Source of the DNA: a virus
Virus record (IMG/VR): IMGVR_UViG_3300031578_000410
Coordinates: 1 to 20,944 of that record
Length of the DNA stretch: 20,944 nt
Reading direction: 5' to 3' (one strand)
How positions within the stretch are numbered: the first letter of the stretch is position 1; the number at the start of each line of letters is the position of its first letter. Made by a program: the position numbers and the translations under genes. Positions 6,422 to 11,878 of this stretch are shown here, one piece after another. The notes under the pieces were generated by a model. That model made no database searches. It worked only from the letters and a program-made list of their open reading frames with translations, and was not told where the DNA came from.

Positions 6422-7513
6422 ATGAATCAAAAGCCGATATTGGGAAGTCAAATAAATTTTGCCCATCCTTTGGCGCAAGGGCTTGTTGGCTGTTGGATCA
6501 TGAACGAGGGATGCGGAAATAAAATATACGATTTAAGCGAAAATGGAAACACCGGGACATTGAACAACGCAAGCTGGACGCTCTACGAGAACGGCAGTGC
6601 ATTAGATTTTAATGATACTAATTCCAGCGTTGAGATTGAGGATAATGATAGTCTTGACGGTTATGCGGAGATGTCATGGTCATTTTGGGTTATTCCCAGA
6701 GATATCGCCGAGAATACGGCGGGATTTATCTCAAAATGGGATGCGGTAAATGGAAAAAGAAGCTGGGCAGTTAGGCAAGCCGAAGCCAACAACGAAATAC
6801 AGTTATTTATATCTGGCGATGGAACAATCCATGCTCATGTCGAAAGTTCAGGATTTAATCTTACAAACAATGTATTAACTCATATAGTCGTTGTTAAGAA
6901 AGGCACTGTAGGTTATTTCTATAAAGATGGTCAGTTCATTAGTAGTGCAGGCGGGTTATCCTCAATTATTTATGCAGGGCCTGAAAATGTTGCTATAGGA
7001 AGATGGAGTGTACTATGGGCAGCTTACTTTGATGGGCTTATAGACAATATTCAAATCTATAATCGAGCGTTAACGCCCGATGAGGCGCAACAATTGTATT
7101 ATGAGCCATATGCGATGTTTGAATGTCTGGATTTATTGTCTTTTTTGACCTCTGGCGAACAAGAACAACTTTTAGTATTGCAGAACAGTCTACATAGCCA
7201 TATCGCTGACAATGTAGATTTGATTCAAGAGCAATTACTTGCTGTACAGAACAGTTTGCACGAGCATATAGTTGATAATATAGATTTGATTCAAGAGCAA
7301 TTACTTGCATTGCAGAACAGTCTACATAGCCATATCGCTGACAATGTAGATTTGATTCAAGAGCAATTACTTGCTGTACAGAACAGTCTACATAGCCATA
7401 TCGCTGACAATTTAGTAATAGCTGTATTATTAGCTATTAACTTTCCTACTTGGAACGATGCAACACCTGTAAAAAATTTTAAAAATATAACTCCAAATCT
7501 AACAATCAATTAA
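6422..7513 (+). CDS. LamG/ConA-like lectin-domain protein with 22-residue repeat tail
   Basis: This is a putative carbohydrate-binding virion protein. Residues about 13-230 form a LamG (laminin G/concanavalin A-like) domain: HPLAQGLVGCWIMNEG (15-30), YDLSENGNTGTL, WSFWVIPRD, VGYFYKDGQFISS, and FDGLIDNIQIYNRALT (203-218), the usual closing strand. The segment EAQQLYYEPYAMF that often ends phage LamG proteins follows. Residues 248-331 are four 22-residue repeats of the QNSLHSHIADNVDLIQ type, and a short hydrophobic segment and tail close the protein. The repeats could form a rod or trimeric stalk. It starts 2 bases after the preceding stop and is flanked by other beta-rich genes in the head region, suggesting display on the capsid or neck. 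The sugar target is unknown. Confidence 0.8.
   Translation: MNQKPILGSQINFAHPLAQGLVGCWIMNEGCGNKIYDLSENGNTGTLNNASWTLYENGSALDFNDTNSSVEIEDNDSLDGYAEMSWSFWVIPRDIAENTAGFISKWDAVNGKRSWAVRQAEANNEIQLFISGDGTIHAHVESSGFNLTNNVLTHIVVVKKGTVGYFYKDGQFISSAGGLSSIIYAGPENVAIGRWSVLWAAYFDGLIDNIQIYNRALTPDEAQQLYYEPYAMFECLDLLSFLTSGEQEQLLVLQNSLHSHIADNVDLIQEQLLAVQNSLHEHIVDNIDLIQEQLLALQNSLHSHIADNVDLIQEQLLAVQNSLHSHIADNLVIAVLLAINFPTWNDATPVKNFKNITPNLTIN
7163..7414 (+). repeat. Four tandem 66-bp coding repeats in the LamG gene
   Basis: Units start at 7163, 7229, 7295 and 7361; the last is cut short after about 54 bases. Each encodes EQLLAVQNSLHSHIADNVDL-type residues. Units 1, 3 and 4 share an identical core across the NSLHSHIADN codons, while unit 2 has diverged (HEHIVDNI). 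The arrangement suggests recent unequal exchange or slippage changing stalk length. Confidence 0.9.
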
Positions 7514-7526
7514 AAAGGAGTAAATT

Positions 7527-7913
7527 ATGGCTAAATATCAAAATGATTTAATGCTCGACGCTGGATTAGCATGGCTTCAAGATAGCGTTATAAAAATGGG
7601 AATATATACAGCGCAGCCGGTTTCTCTTGCAGAGTGCACTGCTAGCACAGCTTTAGCTTTCAGCGGCGCATTAACCACAGGAAGCTTCGTTATCGCTGAT
7701 GATTCCACTAATGGCGGACGAAAACTTACAGTAGCCGCACAGGCAACGCTTGCTGTTGTAACAACAGGTGTTGCTTCGCATGTTGCGCTTTTTTCAAGTG
7801 TCGGAACCACTGGTCTTCATTATGTTGTTACTTGTACAACCCAGGCATTGCCGAATACTAGCGGAAAAGTAACAGTGCCAGCATTCAAGATTACATTGGA
7901 TGATGCGACATAA
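7527..7913 (+). CDS. Conserved phage structural protein (128 aa), beta-rich
   Basis: The opening MAKYQNDLMLDAGLAWLQDS, the QPVSLAECT segment, NGGRKLTVAAQ (about 62-72) and the closing TSGKVTVPAFKITLDDAT match a short phage protein family I recall from virion-gene clusters, usually beside LamG or tail-fibre genes. It has no proven function. The protein is Ala/Thr-rich, probably an all-beta fold after one N-terminal helix, without signal peptide or membrane segment. AAAAAGGAG lies 8 bases before ATG 7527. The next gene starts 3 bases after its stop. A role as a small decoration or adaptor subunit is inferred. Confidence 0.65.
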   Translation: MAKYQNDLMLDAGLAWLQDSVIKMGIYTAQPVSLAECTASTALAFSGALTTGSFVIADDSTNGGRKLTVAAQATLAVVTTGVASHVALFSSVGTTGLHYVVTCTTQALPNTSGKVTVPAFKITLDDAT

Positions 7914-7916
7914 AAA

Positions 7917-8243
7917 ATGATAAATGCATATTTAGGACATTCGAATACTGTTAATTTAATTCTTAAATCTAATTCTACTGCTGTAGATTTAAGCGCAGTC
8001 AATAAAATTACACTATCGTTTAAAGATGTTTTACTTGAAAGCACCAATAGCACTGAATCTATAACATGGAATCAGTCTGGATATGCCACTGGAGAAATTC
8101 GCATTCATTTTGGAAATCAAAGCACACTTGTCGCTGGAATTTATGAGGCTCCATTAATAATATATTCTCCGACAGATACAGCCGGCGTGTTTTGGGGAGA
8201 TGTTCCATTAAATCTTATAACAGATATGGAGGCGTCTTCATGA
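7917..8243 (+). CDS. Small Ig-like/BppU N-terminal-like protein (108 aa)
   Basis: The pattern VNLILKSNSTAVDLSAVNKITLSF (split across 12-35), then GEIRIHFGNQSTLVAGIYEAPLIIYSP, resembles the small beta-sandwich N-terminal domain of phage baseplate upper (BppU-like) and related head-fibre proteins, here as a free-standing protein. This is a fold-level impression. It starts 3 bases after the previous stop without an obvious strong RBS, so translation is probably coupled. Its stop overlaps the connector start (ATGA). It closes the accessory cassette between capsid and connector genes. Virion attachment or adaptor function is inferred from context. Confidence 0.55.
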   Translation: MINAYLGHSNTVNLILKSNSTAVDLSAVNKITLSFKDVLLESTNSTESITWNQSGYATGEIRIHFGNQSTLVAGIYEAPLIIYSPTDTAGVFWGDVPLNLITDMEASS

Positions 8244-8830
8244 GATCGTTGACAATTAGTTCAATCTCAACAACAGAACCACTCACCTTGTCGGATGCAA
8301 AGGAACATCTTAAAATACAAACAACAGCAGAAGATCGGCTAATAAAGGGATACATAAAAGCGTCAAGAATTCAGTTGGAAAATAAAATAAAAAGGGCGCT
8401 CATCCCAACTTCATACAACATGAAACTAGATAGTTTTCAAGATATTATTACTATGCCATACCCGCCTCTTTCTTCTACTATCGCTAATGTTGTAATTACA
8501 TATATAAATGCCACTGGGACCACTTCTATTTGCGCTAGCACATGTTATACGGTAGATTATGAATCGGAGCCTGGCAAAATATATTTGGCTTACAACGCGG
8601 CATGGCCGACTGATATAAGATTGATCGAAAGCGCGGTTAAAATAGCATTTCGAACGGGATATACTACTGCCACAATGCCAGAAAATGCAAAATTATGGAT
8701 GAAATATAGAGTAGGCATGATGTACGAGCATAGAGAACCAATATTTGAAGGCCGAACAATTTCATACATAAAAAGAGACTTCATTGATGGATTAGTGGAC
8801 AATCTTTTAGTTTTTTCTACAGTTACTTAA
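8240..8830 (+). CDS. Head-tail connector protein, HK97 gp6 / phiE125 gp8-like
   Basis: This adaptor ring should bind below the portal and start the neck. The family pattern is clear: LTLSDAKEHLKIQTTAEDRL, in which an early helix carries the conserved DAK, then IKASRIQLENKIKRALIPTSY, a proline-rich middle (PYPPLSS), an YTVDYESEPGKIYLAYNAAWP strand region, and the C-terminal helix PENAKLWMKYRVGMMYEHRE. The length of 196 aa is normal. I chose ATG 8240 because GGAGG lies 6 bases upstream and it overlaps the preceding stop as ATGA; an earlier in-frame codon at 8192 has no such support. The next gene begins after a 39-base A-rich gap. Confidence 0.85.
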   Translation: MRSLTISSISTTEPLTLSDAKEHLKIQTTAEDRLIKGYIKASRIQLENKIKRALIPTSYNMKLDSFQDIITMPYPPLSSTIANVVITYINATGTTSICASTCYTVDYESEPGKIYLAYNAAWPTDIRLIESAVKIAFRTGYTTATMPENAKLWMKYRVGMMYEHREPIFEGRTISYIKRDFIDGLVDNLLVFSTVT

Positions 8831-8869
8831 AAATAAAAAAAATTAATAAAAAATATAGAAAGAAAAAAA

Positions 8870-9193
8870 ATGAATGCTGGAAGAATGAATAGAACAGTGA
8901 GCATAGTAAAGCCTGTTTCTACAGCTAGAAGCGCTGACGGCGCTCCGGTGATAACAATTTCTACTTTAGCAAGCAATATATGGGCAGAAGTTAAACCCAT
9001 AACAGGCAGAGAAACATTTATAAACAATGCGCAGCTTTATGAAGCTGATACTGTTTTTACAATGAGATATACAACAGCATTAACAGAATTATGTCAGATA
9101 AAATTTGACAATAATTTTTATGATATAAAAAAATATATAGATTTCGTTGATAAACATCGAACATTAGAAATTTTAGGAAGATTAATAAAATAA
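8870..9193 (+). CDS. Head closure / head-tail adaptor protein (SPP1 gp16-like)
   Basis: This protein should plug or close the head after packaging. Its 107 residues show the family layout: MNAGRMNRTVSIVKP start, a variable loop (TARSADGAPV), IWAEVKPITGRETFINNAQ (the usual W-A-V-P-x-x-G-x-E pattern), a strand pair and the closing IDFVDKHRTLEILGRLI. The size is typical for the family. The upstream A-rich gap has only a weak SD (AGAAAG). The last base of its stop is the first base of the next ATG (TAATG). Confidence 0.85.
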   Translation: MNAGRMNRTVSIVKPVSTARSADGAPVITISTLASNIWAEVKPITGRETFINNAQLYEADTVFTMRYTTALTELCQIKFDNNFYDIKKYIDFVDKHRTLEILGRLIK

Positions 9194-9708
9194 TGCCAGA
9201 ATATACTGAAATAACGATAAAAGGATTAGACGAAACTTTTAAAAAATTGCGTGAATATGGCAGCGTAATTCAGCAAAAAGCGGCAGTCGATATGACAAAA
9301 GCCGCAAGCGGTGTATTCGCTAGGGCAATAAGAAAAAATTGTCCTGTAAAAACTGGAAATTTAAAAAAAACTATAAAAAGTGTTAGAATTTTAAAAAATG
9401 TTCATGGCATAATATATTATAAAGTTGGTTTTTCTTCTGGAAAAAAAGTAAAGCATAATGGTTATTATGCGCCTTATGTCGAATTTGGATCAGCGCCGCA
9501 TACAATTCCTAAAATTGGAAAAAAAATGGCTGCATTAGGACTTACAAAAATTAAAATGAAAATTGGAAAAAATTTTTTTGTTGGGCCGATTCAGCATCCA
9601 GGATCAAAACCGACGAGATTCGTAACAAAATCGTTTGAAGAAAGTTACGATAAAGCAATAAAAACTGGCCAAAAAGCATTTAATAGAGCGCTTAAAAAAT
9701 ATAAATAA
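9193..9708 (+). CDS. HK97 gp10-like head-tail joining / tail completion protein
   Basis: This is a 171-aa, very basic (Lys-rich) neck or tail-terminator-associated protein of the HK97 gp10 family. Signatures are AASGVFARAIRKNCPVKTGNLKKTIKS (about 37-63), with the family's P-V-x-T-G-x-L-x-x-S/T core, and YYAPYVEFGSAPHTIPKIG, the usual Y-x-x-Y-V-E-F-G-T motif. The C-terminal helix RFVTKSFEESYDKAIKTGQ is also typical. It overlaps the previous gene by one base and the next starts 6 bases after its stop. Confidence 0.87.
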   Translation: MPEYTEITIKGLDETFKKLREYGSVIQQKAAVDMTKAASGVFARAIRKNCPVKTGNLKKTIKSVRILKNVHGIIYYKVGFSSGKKVKHNGYYAPYVEFGSAPHTIPKIGKKMAALGLTKIKMKIGKNFFVGPIQHPGSKPTRFVTKSFEESYDKAIKTGQKAFNRALKKYK

Positions 9709-9714
9709 AAAAAT

Positions 9715-10092
9715 ATGGCATCAATTGAGAGTGTAATATATACTGTGTTAGCAGCGGCAACTAGCATAACAAGCTATGTTGACTCTAGAATATATCCTCA
9801 GCACAGACCTCAAGCAGCGGGAAAACCATCTATAGTATATTTTAGAGTTGGCGGGCATAGAGAGATAACAATAGACGGCGGATATGTTAATCTTGAAAAT
9901 CCTAGAATTTCAATCGAGATATATTCATCGTCTATTGATGCTAGACGCGAAATAGGCGAAGCTGTGTTAACAACGATGGAAAATAGTAGTTCTATAAATG
10001 CAATAGCGGCTATGTCCCCTTTGGATTTTTATGATCCATACACAACTGAATATAAAAGAATTATAGATTTTTCAATTTGGAAGCATGAATAA
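9715..10092 (+). CDS. Tail terminator/completion protein, DUF3168-like
   Basis: This 125-aa protein probably caps the tail tube after the tape measure sets its length, then joins the tail to the filled head. Family traits are an N-terminal helix (IESVIYTVLAAATSITSYVDSRIYP), the PSIVYFRVGG strand, the ISIEIYSSSIDARREIGEAV strand-helix and the late YKRIIDFSIWKHE strand. The order gp6, head closure, gp10 and DUF3168-like, followed by the tail tube gene, is the standard siphovirus order and supports the call. There is no clear SD sequence, so coupling to the preceding gene is likely. Confidence 0.8.
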   Translation: MASIESVIYTVLAAATSITSYVDSRIYPQHRPQAAGKPSIVYFRVGGHREITIDGGYVNLENPRISIEIYSSSIDARREIGEAVLTTMENSSSINAIAAMSPLDFYDPYTTEYKRIIDFSIWKHE

Positions 10093-10157
10093 TTTTTATT
10101 TTTTTATTTATTTTTTTTTATTTATAAAAAATAAAAATTAAAAATTAAAAATAGGAG
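10091..10157 (+). promoter_or_regulatory. A/T-only leader with inverted repeat before the tail tube genes
   Basis: The 74-base gap before the first tail tube gene is almost purely A and T up to the AGGAG (10153-10157) that serves the start at 10167. AATTTTTATTTTTT (10091-10104) is exactly repeated in reverse complement at 10126-10139, leaving a 21-base loop. A 7-base AAAAATT motif is then repeated in tandem (10133-10152). It could be an RNA hairpin that protects the abundant tail tube message, or a promoter-proximal element; no convincing -35/-10 pair is visible. Confidence 0.4.
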
Positions 10158-10166
10158 TATGAAATT

Positions 10167-10583
10167 ATGGCAATGGAAACCCAAGGTTGTAAATTCTTTT
10201 GGAGCGCATCAACAGCGCAAAGCACAGCTCAAAAAGTTGGAGAAGTGACAGATTTTAGCGGTCCAGGCGGCGCGGCTGCTGTAATCGATATAACACATTT
10301 AGAAAGCACAGCTAAAGAAAAATTAATCGGCTTAAGAGACGAAGGGCAGCTTAGCCTAACTCTGAATTATAATGCCACTGACACAGGGCAGATTGCGCTT
10401 ATTGCAGATAGAGCGAGCAGATCAAAAAGAAAAGCATTGCTAAAATTCACTGATGATGCCACACATTGCGCTGTATTTGATGCATATTGTCAACAATTTT
10501 CTGTGGCTGGAGCAAAAGACGATAAGATAACTGCCAACACAGTGTTGGAAATAACTGGCGCCGTTAATTTTACTACGGCATAA
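10167..10583 (+). CDS. Major tail tube protein, copy 1 (138 aa)
   Basis: This should be a tail tube subunit polymerising into stacked rings. The core VGEVTDFSGPGGAAAVIDIT (24-43), then STAKEKLIGLRDEGQLSLTL (47-66), is a recognisable tail tube signature, followed by a variable loop (about 76-104) and AYCQQFSVAGAKDDKITAN (106-124). A well-placed AGGAG precedes ATG 10167. The next gene, 12 bases downstream, is a paralogue sharing both blocks almost identically at protein and DNA level. This copy is short for a tube protein and lacks the added N-terminal domain of copy 2. Either could be the main subunit; the stronger leader upstream favours this one. Confidence 0.85.
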   Translation: MAMETQGCKFFWSASTAQSTAQKVGEVTDFSGPGGAAAVIDITHLESTAKEKLIGLRDEGQLSLTLNYNATDTGQIALIADRASRSKRKALLKFTDDATHCAVFDAYCQQFSVAGAKDDKITANTVLEITGAVNFTTA

Positions 10584-10595
10584 AGGAGATAAAAC

Positions 10596-11255
10596 ATGGC
10601 TATTGAAACACAAGGAACACTGATTAGACGGGCTTCTACAGTGACAGTCAACTCCTCCGCTGCAACAGCAATCGATATACAGTCTACTAGTTTAGTATGC
10701 GTTGGAACTATAGATTTTACAGCATTAGGTTTTACAACTTCTATGCTAATACAATGCAATGCGAAAGACACTAATGTCTATGCAATAAAAAGTGTGGCAG
10801 CCACAGCAATCGGCATATATGGGACGTTTGAAACTACCGGCAGCACAGATATAATCGTAACTGGATATGCGATGGAAAATATTGGAGAAGTGACAGACTT
10901 TAGCGGTCCAGGCGGCGCGGCCGCTGTAATCGATATAACGCATCTTCAAAGCACGGCTAAAGAAAAATTGATCGGCTTAAGGGACGAAGGACAGCTTAGC
11001 CTAACTCTTAATTATAATGCCACTGACACAGGGCAGACTGGGCTTATTACAGATAGATCTGGAAGAGTGAAAAATATGTATGATATTATGTTTCACGATA
11101 TTTCAAAAAGTGATTCAGCTATGCCTAGTAGAGTTGATTTTTTTGCGTATTGTCAGCAATTTTCTGTGGCTGGGGCAAAAGACGATAAGATAACTGCCAA
11201 TGCAGCGCTAGAAATAACTGGCGCTGTCAACTGGTCTACTAAAGTAACAACATAA
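10596..11255 (+). CDS. Tail tube protein paralogue, copy 2 with extra N-terminal domain (219 aa)
   Basis: Both copies begin MA-x-ETQG and share the tube core (here residues 97-147, one residue different from copy 1 over about 51) and the AYCQQFSVAGAKDDKITAN block (164-182). Copy 2 adds about 80 residues (roughly 15-94). That segment contains FTALGFTTSMLIQCNAKDTN, then VYAIKSVAATAIGIYG, a beta pattern I recall in other phage structural proteins. It also has a different, longer middle loop (about 148-163). Synonymous base changes inside the shared blocks show the duplication is not brand new. The extra domain probably decorates the tail exterior or marks a specialised ring. AAAGGAG lies upstream of the start. 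Confidence 0.82.
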   Translation: MAIETQGTLIRRASTVTVNSSAATAIDIQSTSLVCVGTIDFTALGFTTSMLIQCNAKDTNVYAIKSVAATAIGIYGTFETTGSTDIIVTGYAMENIGEVTDFSGPGGAAAVIDITHLQSTAKEKLIGLRDEGQLSLTLNYNATDTGQTGLITDRSGRVKNMYDIMFHDISKSDSAMPSRVDFFAYCQQFSVAGAKDDKITANAALEITGAVNWSTKVTT

Positions 11256-11279
11256 ATAAGGTGGAGAAAATAAAATAGT

Positions 11280-11642
11280 ATGGAAAAAATAAAAGATGTG
11301 ACAGAAAATGATTTCTTTAATAAAAAAATTACAGAAGTAGTTGATATTCCAGAAATGAAAACAAAGATTAAAGTAAAAGTAATGTCTGGGTTTGAAAGAA
11401 GAATGTTTCAACAAAAAATGGCGAATGACACTAAAAATAAAGATGATGTTCCAGATCATATGTTTTCTACATTAATAGCGATGACTGCAATAACATATAA
11501 TACAGAAGAATTGATCTTTAATATCGAAAAAATTAAAGAAATAGATAATATTCCGATTACTATTCAAGAAAAAATATTTACTATTTCGGCAAATTTGAAT
11601 GGTTTAACCACAGCTTCTAGGGAAGAATATATAAAAAATTAG
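11280..11642 (+). CDS. Tail assembly chaperone, upstream frame (lambda gpG-like role)
   Basis: This is a 120-aa charged, mostly helical protein between the tail tube and tape measure genes, the fixed location of siphovirus tail assembly chaperones. It includes VDIPEMKTKIKVKVMSGFER and a helix-rich C-terminal half. AAGGTGGAG lies upstream of ATG 11280. Its last codons before the TAG are ATA AAA AAT, inside a slippery heptamer. Part of the ribosomes should slip -1 and continue into the next frame, giving a product of about 198 aa. In lambda the gpG and gpGT forms coat the tape measure and recruit tube subunits; this role is inferred from position, size and the frameshift layout. Confidence 0.8.
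   Translation: MEKIKDVTENDFFNKKITEVVDIPEMKTKIKVKVMSGFERRMFQQKMANDTKNKDDVPDHMFSTLIAMTAITYNTEELIFNIEKIKEIDNIPITIQEKIFTISANLNGLTTASREEYIKN
11619..11642 (+). promoter_or_regulatory. Programmed -1 ribosomal frameshift site
   Basis: The heptamer A AAA AAT (11633-11639) lies in the correct X XXY YYZ phase, followed at once by TAG (11640-11642). An SD-like AGGGAAG (11619-11625) sits 7 bases upstream, similar to the AGGGAG stimulator of the E. coli dnaX site. The -1 frame is open across the site, from just after a TAG at 11618 to the stop at 11875. I see no strong downstream hairpin. Confidence 0.75.
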
Positions 11643-11875
11643 AGGCAAATCCTTTTGAATTTTTTATTATGCAGCTTGCACAGGATTTGCATATGTCGAT
11701 AAACAGGCTGCTTCATGAGATGGATAGTCAGGATATTAGCAAACAAATAGCTTTTCATATTTATAAAGATAATAAAAAAGAAATAAATAAACAAGAAAAA
11801 AATCAGGTTAATTTAAAAAATAAATTTATGTCTATTATGGGTGGAAAATTGAAATCAAAAGGTAAAAATAAATAA
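11639..11875 (+). CDS. Tail assembly chaperone, -1 frameshift extension (lambda gpT-like)
   Basis: This is the second part of the chaperone, read after the -1 shift as a join of 11280..11639 with 11639..11875. It begins LEANPFEFFIMQLAQDLHMS and continues INRLLHEMDSQDISKQIAFH. That follows the gpT-type pattern of a Leu-rich helix ending in a short weak-start motif and an acidic-aromatic helix, then a Lys-rich tail. An internal ATG at 11669 could in principle start a separate 68-aa product, but no good SD lies before it and residues upstream of it look like coding sequence. The Lys-rich end may contact the acidic tape measure or its transcript. The stop is 3 bases before the tape measure start. 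Confidence 0.75.
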   Translation, partial: LEANPFEFFIMQLAQDLHMSINRLLHEMDSQDISKQIAFHIYKDNKKEINKQEKNQVNLKNKFMSIMGGKLKSKGKNK

Positions 11876-11878
11876 AAA

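Noticed and set aside
10092-10166. Intrinsic terminator before the tail tube gene
   Set aside because: The stem is A/T-only with no GC-rich part, so it would be too weak; it also lies in the middle of an operon whose genes must be co-expressed.
11669-11875. Separate gene starting at ATG 11669
   Set aside because: The open frame continues upstream to 11621 with coding-like sequence (EANPFEFF), there is no good SD, and a correctly phased slippery site lies at 11633. The -1 fusion explains it better.
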